The notes under the pieces were generated by a model, which was not told the origin of the DNA, made no database searches, and worked only from the letters and a program-made list of their open reading frames with translations. Positions 17,007 to 25,930 of a stretch of DNA of 64,000 bases are shown in pieces. The translations under genes and the position numbers were made by a program. Source of the stretch: Hypericibacter sp049323455 (lineage in GTDB: Bacteria; Pseudomonadota; Alphaproteobacteria; Dongiales; Dongiaceae). Location: assembly GCA_049323455.1 (NCBI GenBank), contig JBMONF010000004.1:1-64000 (forward strand). Reading direction: 5' to 3'. The number at the start of each line of letters is the position of its first letter. The first letter of the stretch is position 1.

Positions 17007-17285
17007 TCAGCGCGGGCCGCGCCGGAAGTTGGTCTGCCGCCGTGCGGCTGCGGGCGTGGCGCGCTCCTCCTTGTGGCGGAAGGTGATGCGGCCCTTGCTG
17101 AGGTCGTAGGGCGTCATCTCGACTGTGACGCGGTCGCCCGCGAGAATGCGGATGCGATGCTTGCGCATCTTGCCGGCGGTATAGGCCAGCGTCTCGTGCC
17201 CATTGTCGAGCTTCACCAGATAACGCGAGTCCGGCAGCATCTCGACGACGACACCGTCGAACTCGATCAGATCTTCTTTGGCCAT
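17007..17285 (-). CDS. infA: Translation initiation factor IF-1 (long form)
   Basis: The S1-type OB fold is complete: MAKEDLIEFDGVVVEMLPDS, VKLDNGHETLAYTAGKMRKH, GDRVTVEMTPYDLSKGRITF. At 92 residues it is about 20 longer than the usual 72-residue IF-1, because of a basic C-terminal tail (ATPAAARRQTNFRRGPR). It lies 131 bases downstream of cspA on the same strand, with a hairpin in between. Long IF-1 paralogues paired with cold-shock genes occur in other proteobacteria; whether this is the only infA in the genome cannot be seen here. Confidence 0.9.
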   Translation of the reverse strand: MAKEDLIEFDGVVVEMLPDSRYLVKLDNGHETLAYTAGKMRKHRIRILAGDRVTVEMTPYDLSKGRITFRHKEERATPAAARRQTNFRRGPR

Positions 17286-17386
17286 GAAAGATTTTCCTTT
17301 GGGAGGGATGCCTCCGCGAAAGACGAAGACGCGCGGGAAGCTGCGAAGCCCCCGCGCGACGAGAAACGATCGGAAGAAAGGCGAGG

Positions 17387-17406
17387 GGGGCGGCCGAAAC
17401 CGCCCC
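17387..17406 (-). terminator. Hairpin downstream of cspA
   Basis: Seven-base G/C arms (GGGGCGG and CCGCCCC) with a short loop lie just past the cspA stop. Only a weak T-rich stretch follows on the minus strand, so this may attenuate rather than end transcription into infA. Confidence 0.5.
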
Positions 17407-17416
17407 GCCAGTCGAA

Positions 17417-17626
17417 CTACTCGACCTTGAGATTGACCGCCGAGGTCTTGCCCTGCTGGCCGCGCTCGAGATCGAAGGTCACGCGCTGACCCTCGCGCAG
17501 AGTGCTGAGGCCCGCACGCTCGACCGCCGAGATATGCACGAACACGTCTTTCGAGCCGTCATCGGGCTGGATGAAACCGTAGCCCTTTGCAGGATTGAAC
17601 CACTTCACGGTGCCGGACGTCGCCAT
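17417..17626 (-). CDS. cspA: Cold-shock domain protein
   Basis: 69 residues, one cold-shock domain: MATSGTVKWFNPAKGYGFIQ contains RNP1 (KGYGFI), and DVFVHIS is RNP2. These proteins bind single-stranded RNA or DNA and melt mRNA structure. The 130-base leader upstream is long enough for a structured cold-shock 5'UTR, but I could not define one. infA follows on the same strand. Confidence 0.93.
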   Translation of the reverse strand: MATSGTVKWFNPAKGYGFIQPDDGSKDVFVHISAVERAGLSTLREGQRVTFDLERGQQGKTSAVNLKVE

Positions 17627-17831
17627 AAGTCTTCTCCATCAATGTCACGCCATCGCGCGACCTGCGCGGTGGATCAAACTGCGAATTGGAGAGGACCGGG
17701 TCGGGCTTTGACAAGCACGGTGACGAGGCCGACCCAAGACGAGTTGACCGAATAAACATGGCCTAAGAGCGGGTTTTGTTCAAGGGCGATCGCGCCGCTC
17801 GGCCCGAGGTATGTCCTTTTGTCGGGCCGCT

Positions 17832-19277
17832 TCAAACGGATAGCGGCGCGCATGTCGTCTTGACCAGCGCTCCTGCCGGTGTGGCCTGCTCGCCGGTTCG
17901 GGGCAGCAACCGCTGCGCCAGCCGCTCGCAAGCGACGCGGATATCAGGCACGGCGATGATCTCCCAGAAGGCGCCCCTGGTGATCGGACCGATGGCGAAG
18001 AGGTCGGGCAGGACCTCGTCGTTCCGATCGATGGCAGCGCCTTCGGCCGTCACGTCGAGGCCGAGCCGCAGCGGGTCGGGCCGGATATGGCCGTTGTGCA
18101 AGAGCTGTTGCAGGAGCGGCTGGTTGATCAGGGTGCAATCGGTACGCGGTCCCGAGCAGTCGATGATGCGGTCGACGGAGATCGGGAAAGGCGGCAGCCC
18201 GGCGCGCGGCGCGATCGAGACGGCCAGGCCGGCCGCATCCCGCTCGATGAGGCCAAGCCGTCCCACCAGCAACTCGAGCTGGCCTCGGGCGCGGGCCTCG
18301 GCAACACGATCCATAATGCACGGCGCCGCCCGATGGCGGTGCACGTCCCACCAGGGCCGCAAATGGCGCAAAAAGCGGGACCGCTCGGCCAGCGGCATTT
18401 CCTGCCATAGCCGCTGCGTGTGCGGGCGCAGCCCGTCGATCACCAGGCGCCAATCACGACCTTGCGTCGCAGCCGCACGGCAGGTCGCCCGCACCCGGCG
18501 GAGCAGAGCCAGGACGGAATGGCCCGACGGCGGAGGGTCGAAGACCCAGGGCGCCGGCAGCGCGCCGCCATTGGTCGATGCATGAACTTGCGGAAGCAGG
18601 CCTCGGCGCGACAAGGCATAGATATGGCCATGATGGCCACGGTCGAGCAGGGAGATGACGGTATCCACCATCGTCAGGCCGGTGCCGAGGATGAGGACCG
18701 GTTGAGCGGGATCGAGATTCGCGACCGCGTGCTCGTCCCACGGGTTGCCGAAATAGCGCGGTGTCGAGGCCGCGGGCGGAAAATTGCCGATGGCGAGCAC
18801 GGCCAGGTCCACGGGGAAGGACCGTCCGACGGCGAGTTCCAGAAGCCAGCCCTTTGGCTGTCGGCGCAGCGCCACCGCCTCGTCGGTGACGAGGAACAGA
18901 TGGCGTCCATGGCCTTCGCGCCAGATCTGGTCGCCGAGCAGCTGCTGGACGTAACGCCCGAAGAGGCGGCGCGGAACGAAGCTGGCCGGGCCCGGCGGCT
19001 CGTCCAAGGACGCCCGGACGTCGGGCGGCAGCTCGCGGAGCCAATCGACGAAGTGCGACGGCCGATCCGAAAACGCGCTCATATTGCCGGCCCGCACATT
19101 GAGCAGGTGGTTGGGATTGCCGGTCGAGTAGGCGAGGCCGAGACCGAAGCGCGGATTGCGCTCGACCAGCATGACCCGATCGTCGGGGCCGCAACGGCGA
19201 AGGAGATGGAATGCCAGCAGCGATCCGCTGAATCCGCCGCCGATCACCGCGATGTGTCTGCCGCGATGCTGTGCCAT
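17832..19277 (-). CDS. FAD/NAD(P)-binding protein (NAD_binding_9 type)
   Basis: 481 residues with a Rossmann dinucleotide motif near the N-terminus (HIAVIGGGFSGSLLAFHL, residues 8-25). FGLGLAYSTGNPNHLLNVRA follows, typical of the lysine-hydroxylase-like flavoprotein group, then VLILGTGLTMVDTVISLL as a second nucleotide-binding site and YALSRRGLLPQVH. The C-terminus has a TDCTLINQPLLQQLL region. The reaction is unknown; relatives are flavin-dependent oxidoreductases or monooxygenases. It lies 32 bases downstream of the TauD-like gene, so the two probably form an operon divergent from the LysR gene. Confidence 0.8.
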   Translation of the reverse strand: MAQHRGRHIAVIGGGFSGSLLAFHLLRRCGPDDRVMLVERNPRFGLGLAYSTGNPNHLLNVRAGNMSAFSDRPSHFVDWLRELPPDVRASLDEPPGPASFVPRRLFGRYVQQLLGDQIWREGHGRHLFLVTDEAVALRRQPKGWLLELAVGRSFPVDLAVLAIGNFPPAASTPRYFGNPWDEHAVANLDPAQPVLILGTGLTMVDTVISLLDRGHHGHIYALSRRGLLPQVHASTNGGALPAPWVFDPPPSGHSVLALLRRVRATCRAAATQGRDWRLVIDGLRPHTQRLWQEMPLAERSRFLRHLRPWWDVHRHRAAPCIMDRVAEARARGQLELLVGRLGLIERDAAGLAVSIAPRAGLPPFPISVDRIIDCSGPRTDCTLINQPLLQQLLHNGHIRPDPLRLGLDVTAEGAAIDRNDEVLPDLFAIGPITRGAFWEIIAVPDIRVACERLAQRLLPRTGEQATPAGALVKTTCAPLSV

Positions 19278-19309
19278 CGGGCTGTTCTTCCGTGGAGGGA
19301 ATTAAGGGA

Positions 19310-20164
19310 TTACCGGGGGCGATCGCCGAGAATGGTGGCACGATGCATGATGCGCCGGTGCGGCAGGTAGTCGGCCAGCGCGTAGTGCTGCGTGCAGCGG
19401 TTGTCCCACATGGCGACCGCGTTCGGCTTCCAGCGGTAGCGGATGGTGAACTCCGGCTTGGCGATAAGGGCGAAGAGGTGGCGCAGCACCAGATCGCTCT
19501 CCACCGGCGTCAGCTCGTTGATGCGGGTCGTGAAGCCTTCGTTGACGAACAAGCTCTTCCTACCGGTCACCGGATGGGTTCGCACCACGGGATGCGTGAC
19601 CGGCCGGTGTGTCGCCCGTGCCCTGATCCACTTCGCCTCGTCATCGGGCGTCGTGGCGTAGCGGGCGCGCGGAAACGCCTTCTCGAAGTCGTGCGTCGCG
19701 GTGAGGCCGTCAAGAAAAGCGCGAAAGGCGGGGGAGAGGGCCTCGTAGGCGGCCGTGCCGCTCGACCAGACCGTGTCGCCGCCTAACGGCGGGAGCTGCT
19801 TTGCATAGAGGACGGCGCCCAGCGGCGGCGTCTCGATGAAGGTGACGTCGGTGTGCCAGTTGTCATTGTCGGGCAGGTTGTCGGCGTGCGTATCGAGGAC
19901 AAGGATCTCCGGGACGTCCTCGACTTGAGGATAGATCGGGTGGATGTGCAGCTTGCCGAAGCGGGCCGCGAAGTCGCGCTGCTGCGGGGCCGTCAGATGC
20001 TGATCCTCGAAGAAAAGGACTTTATGCGCGAGCAACGCCTGCTCGATCAGGTCGCGGGTCCGCGGGTCCAGGGGCCGCGCCAAATCCACGCCCTCGACCG
20101 AAGCCCCGATGGTGCGGCTGAGCGGCGTTACCGTGAAGCCTCGAGCAATCAGTCGGCTGCTCAT
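19310..20164 (-). CDS. TauD/TfdA family Fe(II)/2-oxoglutarate dioxygenase
   Basis: 284 residues. The iron facial triad is visible as H104 and D106 in NWHTDVTF and H260 in CTQHYALADY, and R275 in RRIMHR would bind 2-oxoglutarate. LFFEDQHLTAPQQRDFAARFG is the characteristic N-terminal region. Closest in style to taurine/alkylsulfonate dioxygenase TauD, which releases sulfite. No tauABC transporter is adjacent and its partner is a flavoprotein, so the true substrate is uncertain. It is divergent from the LysR gene at 20298. Confidence 0.85.
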   Translation of the reverse strand: MSSRLIARGFTVTPLSRTIGASVEGVDLARPLDPRTRDLIEQALLAHKVLFFEDQHLTAPQQRDFAARFGKLHIHPIYPQVEDVPEILVLDTHADNLPDNDNWHTDVTFIETPPLGAVLYAKQLPPLGGDTVWSSGTAAYEALSPAFRAFLDGLTATHDFEKAFPRARYATTPDDEAKWIRARATHRPVTHPVVRTHPVTGRKSLFVNEGFTTRINELTPVESDLVLRHLFALIAKPEFTIRYRWKPNAVAMWDNRCTQHYALADYLPHRRIMHRATILGDRPR

Positions 20165-20297
20165 CGCTGTCTCTCCAGCCTTGTGAGATTGCCGTAGCCG
20201 AGCGGGCCCCCCTCGTCTTTCGGCTTGCCATCGGATTTAATCACTACTAATTTGATAGACAAACAAGTGTTTCTTAACGGTCAGGGGAGGTTTTCTG

Positions 20298-21215
20298 ATG
20301 GCTGCGCGAGCCCGACGCCTTCCTTCGCTCAATGCCTTGCGCGCCTTCTGGGCGGCCGCGCGCCATGGCAGCCTCGTTCAAGCGGCCGGCGAGCTGCACG
20401 TCACGGCGGCGGCGGTGAGCCAGCAGGTGCGCCAGCTCGAGGACGTGCTGGGCGTGCCGCTGTTCGAGCGGACCAAGAAGGGGCTGGTGCTGACGCAGGG
20501 CGGATCGCGAATCCTGCCCGGCATCAACGACGCCTTCGCCCAGCTGCACGAATCGCTGGCGCTCCTCGATTCGGATCAGGAGGAGGAGAGCCTGACCCTG
20601 TCGGTGGCGCCGTCCTTTGCCACCAAATGGCTGATGCCGCGTTTGAGCCGGTTCTTCATTCGCCACCCCGGCATCGAGATCAATGTCAAGGCGAGCGCCG
20701 ATCTCGCGGATTTCGAACGCGACCGGGTCGATCTCGCGATTCGTTACGGCCGCGGCGTCTATCCGGGGCTCGCCACCGAGCTCCTGATCCGCGACAGCGT
20801 GTTCCCCGTGTGCAGCCCCGAGCTCCGGGCGCGCCACGATTCCGGCGACAGCGACCTGCGGGTGTTCTTGCGCGCGGTCACGCTGCTGCACGACGACAGC
20901 AGCGACCAGCACAAGGCCTTTCCGGGCTGGAAGATGTGGCTGAAAGCGGCCGGCATCGAGGAGGTCGACTGGCGCAAAGGGCCGCATTTCGACCACTCGT
21001 CGCTGGCCATCGAGGCAGCGGCAGCGGGGCTCGGCGTCGCGCTGGCCTCGCCCTCGCTGGTTGGGCCGGACATCGAGGCCGGCAAGCTGGTGCGCCTGTC
21101 GAGCAAGACGATGGGGATCGACTTCGCCTATTTCCTGGTCTACCCGCCCATGAAGGCGAGCCTGCCGAAGGTGCAGGCGCTGCGCGACTGGCTGCTCGAC
21201 GAATTGAGAAAGTAA
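20298..21215 (+). CDS. LysR-family transcriptional regulator (GcvA-like)
   Basis: 305 residues: a winged helix-turn-helix (LNALRAFWAAARHGSLVQAA, VTAAAVSQQVRQLEDVLG, FERTKKGLVLTQGG) followed by a periplasmic-binding-protein-like effector domain (LTLSVAPSFATKWLMPRLSR, IEINVKASADLADFERDRVD). The start follows CAGGGGAGG. It is divergent from the TauD-flavoprotein pair across a 133-base AT-richer gap (20165-20297), the classic arrangement for LysR control of the opposite operon. Confidence 0.9.
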   Translation: MAARARRLPSLNALRAFWAAARHGSLVQAAGELHVTAAAVSQQVRQLEDVLGVPLFERTKKGLVLTQGGSRILPGINDAFAQLHESLALLDSDQEEESLTLSVAPSFATKWLMPRLSRFFIRHPGIEINVKASADLADFERDRVDLAIRYGRGVYPGLATELLIRDSVFPVCSPELRARHDSGDSDLRVFLRAVTLLHDDSSDQHKAFPGWKMWLKAAGIEEVDWRKGPHFDHSSLAIEAAAAGLGVALASPSLVGPDIEAGKLVRLSSKTMGIDFAYFLVYPPMKASLPKVQALRDWLLDELRK

Positions 21216-21506
21216 CCGGCTTCGATTGTTTCAGCGTTGATCTCTCGTGCAGGCAAAGGCTACCGGCACGGGCGCCATCGAAATCGCGTTGACGGTGCCG
21301 AAGGTCGGGGGGCTAAAGTCGAGATCCGCCTTACCCGTCGGCATTTTGGTCAGTCGCCGGCCGAGTACCGGATTGACGTAGCGGTAGCAGCGGATCGATC
21401 CTTTTCGCCCCATGACGACGATCTTCGGCTGCGGGCATCGTCGGCGTCCCGGGGGCCGTTACACCGCTCTCGGCTTCGGTCCATCCCATTCACAGGAAAC
21501 GCGATC

Positions 21507-21932
21507 ATGAAGCTCTTGGTTCCCGTCGACGGTTCCGACCCGTCCTTGCGCGCCGTCAAGCTGGCGATCGGCCTGGCGAAGAAGGCGCCGCGGTCCGACA
21601 TCGTTCTGGTCAATGTCCAGGATACCAGCACGCTCGATCTCGGCGAGCTCGGCCTTGTCAGCCCGGCAAGGTTGCGACAGCTGGCGTTACAAACAGGAGA
21701 GAAGGCGCTCAAGAAGGCCAATGCGCTGTGCAAGGCCGCAAGGCTGAGATTCACGGCGCGTCTGGAAATCGGCCCGGTCGCGGAGACGATCATCCGCATA
21801 GCGCGGCGGGAGCGGGCGAACCATATCATCATGGGAACGCGAGGCTTGGGCGGCGTTCGCGGCCTGCTGCTGGGATCGGTGACCACGCAGGTCGTCCATC
21901 TGTCATCGGTTCCGGTGACCTTGGTGAAGTAA
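21507..21932 (+). CDS. Universal stress protein
   Basis: 141 residues, a single UspA domain: MKLLVPVDGSDPSLRAVKLA, then MGTRGLGGVRGLLLGSVT, which fits the G-x2-G-x9-G-S ATP-binding pattern, and a VPVTLVK ending. It follows AGGAAAC. It is likely a cytoplasmic ATP-binding stress protein. The P-type ATPase starts 60 bases downstream on the same strand, suggesting cotranscription. Confidence 0.9.
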   Translation: MKLLVPVDGSDPSLRAVKLAIGLAKKAPRSDIVLVNVQDTSTLDLGELGLVSPARLRQLALQTGEKALKKANALCKAARLRFTARLEIGPVAETIIRIARRERANHIIMGTRGLGGVRGLLLGSVTTQVVHLSSVPVTLVK

Positions 21933-21992
21933 CGTCCCGGCAGCCTGCCGGCCGTCGGAAGATGCCTCCGCCGCGGTGGGCGAAAGGGCGAG

Positions 21993-24320
21993 GTGCCACG
22001 AGCCATGACCCTACAAGGCCTTGCGGCCCAGGAGGCGGAACGGCGCCTCTTGGAATACGGACCCAATGCCGTGGCTGAAGAGACGCCGCGGCTGCTGCGT
22101 CGCGTGCTGAAGCGGTTCTGGGAGCCGGTGCCCTGGATGCTGGAGGCAGCGATCGTCCTCCAACTCGCGCTCGGCGAGCGGGTCGAAGCGCTGGTGATCG
22201 CAGCACTGCTCGTCTTCAACGTGATTTTGGGGCTGATGCAGGAGCAGCGGGCCGGCACGGCGCTGGCCGCACTCAAGTCGAAGCTTGCCCTCAGGGCGTC
22301 CGTGCTGCGCGACGGTCGGTGGGAGCGCCGCCCGGCCGCCGACATCGTGCCGGGCGACATCGTGAAGCTCTCCTTGGGCGGCGTGGTGCCGGCCGATGTC
22401 CGGATCGTCGATGGCGCCATTCTTCTCGATCAGTCCATGCTGACAGGGGAGTCCGTCGCCGTTGAAGCGGCGCCGGGAGCGCTCGCCTATGCAGGCGCCA
22501 TCGTGCGCCGCGGCGAGGCTTTGGCCGAAGTCGCCGCCACCGGCAGCCGGACCTATTTCGGCCGCACGGCAGAATTGGTTCGCGTCGCTCATGCGCAGAG
22601 CAGCGAACAGCGGGCGGTCCTCGACGTCGTGCGGGACATAGCGGCCGTCAATGGCGCGATTGTCGTTCTGTTGGTCGCTTATACCCATGTCGCCGGCATA
22701 GCGCTGGAGCGGGTCATTCCGCTCGTTCTTACGGCGATCCTGGCGTCGATCCCGGTGGCGCTTCCAGCGACCTTCACCCTGGCCGCGGCGTTGGGAGCGC
22801 AAGCGCTGGCGGCCAAGGGCGTGTTGCTGACGCGATTGTCGGCGGTTCACGACATGGCGACGATGGACACGCTGTGCTCCGACAAGACCGGGACGCTCAC
22901 GCGCAACCTGCTGTCGGTCGCGGCGGTGGCGCCGATGCCGGGCCACAGTCGCGAGCAGGTGCTGACGCTGGCGGCAATGGCGAGTTCCGAGGGCGGTGCG
23001 GATCCGCTGGATGCGGCGATCCGGGCAGCGGCGCCATCCGATCCGGCCTCGGCGGCCCCGGGCGCGGCGCGGCGCTTCATCCCGTTCGATCCCGCAACGA
23101 AGACGGCAGAGGCAATGTTCACGGCGCCGGACGGGACCGCCACGCAGGTCGTCAAGGGCGCTTATGCCGCCGTCGCGGCGCGATCGCAGGCAGCGGAGCC
23201 AGCCGGGGCTGCCGCCGAGGAGCTGCAGCGGCAAGGCCAGCGCGTACTCGCGGTTGCGGCCGGGTCTCCTCCGGCGCCGCTCGACATCGTCGGTCTGATC
23301 GGGCTCAGCGATCCGCCGCGTGCCGATTCGGCGCCCTTGATCGCCGAGATGAAGGAGCTCGGCGTGCGCACGATCATGATCACGGGCGATGCGCCGGGGA
23401 CCGCGGCCGCCGTGGCGCGGGCGGTCGGGCTCCAAGGGCCGATCCGCGACGCGGCCCATATCCCTGCGGACGTTCGGCCGGAGGACTTCGCCGTCTATGC
23501 CGGCGTGCTGCCGGAGCACAAGTACAAGCTGGTCAAGTCCTTCCAGGCCCATGGCCATTCGGTTGGCATGTGCGGCGACGGCGCCAATGACGCGCCGGCC
23601 CTGCGCCAGGCCAACTTCGGGATCGCCGTCGTCACCGCCACCGACGTCGCCAAGTCGGCCGCGAGCGCCGTACTGACGGGCGCCGGCCTCGGCGGCATCG
23701 TCGACGCGATCAAGGAAGGCCGCATCATCTATCAGCGCGTGCTGACCTATACGCTGAACGCGCTGATCAAGAAGGTAGAGCTCGTTCCCTTGCTGGCGTT
23801 GTGGTTGATCGGAACGGGACAGGCGATACTGACACCCATGCTCATGGTCCTGCTGCTGGTGACGGGCGACTTTCTGACCATGGCCATCGCCACGGACCGT
23901 ACGCATCCTTCCGCGCGGCCCGACGCGTGGCGCGTGGGCAGGATCACGGCCGCGGCGATCCTCCTCGGCCTTTGCAAGCTGTTCTTCTCGATCCTGACGA
24001 TCACGGTCGGGAGCCGGGCATTCGGCCTCGATGCCGATCAGCTTCGAACGCTGGCCTTCGTGACGTTGGTTTTCGGCGGTCAGGCGGTTGTCTATGCCAT
24101 CCGCGAGCGCGGCCCGCTGTGGAGAAGCCGGCCGAGCCCATGGTTGATCCTGGCATCGGCGCTGGATTTGGGGCTCGCGGCGGTTCTGGCAGGCGCGGGT
24201 TTTCTGATGGCAGCGCTGCCTCCGACCTTGCTGTTGGCGACATTCGCGGCCGCCGCCGTCTTCTCGATCCTGCTCGATCTCGTCAAGGTTCCGACCCTCC
24301 GGCGGCTGGGCGTCGGATAG
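21993..24320 (+). CDS. Plasma-membrane-type H+-transporting P-type ATPase (P3A)
   Basis: 775 residues from a GTG at 21993 (GAAAGGG upstream); ATG at 22005 is an alternative. It has an N-terminal cation ATPase domain (QGLAAQEAERRLLEYGPNAV), an actuator motif MLTGESVAVE, the phosphorylation motif DKTGTLT with Asp297, and the hinge GDGANDAPALRQANFGIAV. Membrane helices lie at about 45-90, 225-285 and 600-770. The short length and lack of heavy-metal domains place it with PMA1-like proton pumps found in some bacteria and archaea. Proton export is the family function; ion specificity here is inferred. Confidence 0.85.
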   Translation: MPRAMTLQGLAAQEAERRLLEYGPNAVAEETPRLLRRVLKRFWEPVPWMLEAAIVLQLALGERVEALVIAALLVFNVILGLMQEQRAGTALAALKSKLALRASVLRDGRWERRPAADIVPGDIVKLSLGGVVPADVRIVDGAILLDQSMLTGESVAVEAAPGALAYAGAIVRRGEALAEVAATGSRTYFGRTAELVRVAHAQSSEQRAVLDVVRDIAAVNGAIVVLLVAYTHVAGIALERVIPLVLTAILASIPVALPATFTLAAALGAQALAAKGVLLTRLSAVHDMATMDTLCSDKTGTLTRNLLSVAAVAPMPGHSREQVLTLAAMASSEGGADPLDAAIRAAAPSDPASAAPGAARRFIPFDPATKTAEAMFTAPDGTATQVVKGAYAAVAARSQAAEPAGAAAEELQRQGQRVLAVAAGSPPAPLDIVGLIGLSDPPRADSAPLIAEMKELGVRTIMITGDAPGTAAAVARAVGLQGPIRDAAHIPADVRPEDFAVYAGVLPEHKYKLVKSFQAHGHSVGMCGDGANDAPALRQANFGIAVVTATDVAKSAASAVLTGAGLGGIVDAIKEGRIIYQRVLTYTLNALIKKVELVPLLALWLIGTGQAILTPMLMVLLLVTGDFLTMAIATDRTHPSARPDAWRVGRITAAAILLGLCKLFFSILTITVGSRAFGLDADQLRTLAFVTLVFGGQAVVYAIRERGPLWRSRPSPWLILASALDLGLAAVLAGAGFLMAALPPTLLLATFAAAAVFSILLDLVKVPTLRRLGVG

Positions 24321-24337
24321 ACCGCCCTTCTCACCGC

Positions 24338-25930
24338 TCAATCGGGCACCACCGGTGTCGTGGAACCGCTGCGGGCGGCGCGGCGCGGCTTGTGCAATAG
24401 CAGGAGCAAGGGCGCGGCCAGGACCGTGACCCACATCATGAGCAGGAAGTCGTCGATATAGGCGATGGCAGCGGCCTGGCGCGTCACTTCGTCGTTGAGC
24501 GCCTGAATGCCCGCGGCGCTGTCGATCGACCAGAAGGAGGAGAACCAGGGCGCCCCCGTGACCGTGCCGTAGGGCGTCACATGCTCGGCGAGGATGGCGT
24601 GATTGATCTGCGTGTTGCGCGACAGCAACGCCATGACGATCGAGATGCCGATGCTGCTGCCGACATTGCGCATCAGGCTGAAGAGGCCGGTGGCGTCGGT
24701 GCGCAGGCGCGGTGCCAGGGTGGAGAAGGTGATGGTGCTGAGGGGCACGAAAATGAAGCCGAGCCCAAGCCCCTGCGTGACACCGGTCCGCACCAGCGTC
24801 CATTGTGACACGTCCGGCGTGAATCCGGCCATTTCCCACAGAGAAGCGGCGGCGAGCACCAGCCCGAACAGGATCAGGGCCCGCGCATCGATGCGGTTGA
24901 TGAGCCGGCCCACGACGAACATCCCGATCATGGTGCCGACGCCGCGCGGTGCCAGCACGAACCCGGTGGTGATGACGGGATAATCGGCCAAATTCTGGAG
25001 AAAGGGCGGCAGCAGCGCCATGGTGGCCAGCAGAATGATGCCGACGAGAAAGATGAGAGCGAGCCCGGCCACCAGGTTGCGATCGCGGAACAGAGCGGGA
25101 TCGAGGAAGGGCTTCTCGTGCGTCAGGGTGTGGGCGACGAACATGAAGAAGCAGGTGCCTGCCACGATCGCTTCCGTCATGATTTCGGTCGAACCGAACC
25201 AGTCTTTGAGCTCGCCGCGGTCGAGCATCATCTGCAAGGCGCCGATGGCGATGCCGAGAAGCGCAAAGCCGAATGCCTCGAAGCGCCGGTCGTGGTCGCG
25301 CGGCGTTTCGGGCAGGAAAGCGAGGATGCCGAAGAGGGCCAGCAGGCCGAAAGGCAGATTGATGTAGAATACCCAGCGCCAATCGTAATTCTCGGTGAGC
25401 CAGCCGCCGAGCGTCGGGCCTAAAATCGGCCCCACCATCACGCCGATACCCCACAGCGCCATGGCCTGGCCGTGCTTCTCGCGGGGATAGCTGTCGAGCA
25501 GCACCGATTGCGACAGCGGCACCAGGGCCGCTCCGAAGACGCCTTGCAGGAGCCGGAACGCCACCATCTCGGTGAGCGAGGTGGCGATGCCGCACAGCAT
25601 GGAGGCGAGGGTGAAGCCGGCGACGGCCGTGACGAACAGCCGCTTGCGCCCGAACCGAGCCGCGAGGAAGCCGGTGGGTGGCGTCATGATCGCGGCGGCG
25701 ACGATGTAGGATGTGAGGACCCAGGCGATCTGGTCCTGCGTTGCCGCCAAGCTGCCTTGCATGTGCGGCAGCGCGACATTGGCGATGGTGGTATCGAGCG
25801 CCTGCATGATCGTGGCCAGCATCACGCAGACGGTGATGAAGCCGACATGCGACCCGTGGCCGGGCGCCCTCGAGGCGGCCGGAGCGGGCGCTGTCCCGCC
25901 GATAGCACCACCGGCGGAGCCGGAGCTCAC
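24338..25930 (-). CDS. emrB: DHA2-family (14-helix) MFS efflux protein EmrB
   Basis: Drug:proton antiporter subunit of an EmrAB-TolC pump. The 530 residues have QALDTTIANVALPHMQGSLA in helix 1 (motif D1), TPPTGFLAARFGRKRLF (motif A) and many hydrophobic helices, 14 expected. The GTG start overlaps the emrA stop (GTGA at 25930-25927). The open frame continues upstream inside emrA but has no EmrB similarity there. The C-terminus ends near a basic RRAARSG segment. It converges with the P-ATPase gene. Confidence 0.9.
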   Translation of the reverse strand: MSSGSAGGAIGGTAPAPAASRAPGHGSHVGFITVCVMLATIMQALDTTIANVALPHMQGSLAATQDQIAWVLTSYIVAAAIMTPPTGFLAARFGRKRLFVTAVAGFTLASMLCGIATSLTEMVAFRLLQGVFGAALVPLSQSVLLDSYPREKHGQAMALWGIGVMVGPILGPTLGGWLTENYDWRWVFYINLPFGLLALFGILAFLPETPRDHDRRFEAFGFALLGIAIGALQMMLDRGELKDWFGSTEIMTEAIVAGTCFFMFVAHTLTHEKPFLDPALFRDRNLVAGLALIFLVGIILLATMALLPPFLQNLADYPVITTGFVLAPRGVGTMIGMFVVGRLINRIDARALILFGLVLAAASLWEMAGFTPDVSQWTLVRTGVTQGLGLGFIFVPLSTITFSTLAPRLRTDATGLFSLMRNVGSSIGISIVMALLSRNTQINHAILAEHVTPYGTVTGAPWFSSFWSIDSAAGIQALNDEVTRQAAAIAYIDDFLLMMWVTVLAAPLLLLLHKPRRAARSGSTTPVVPD

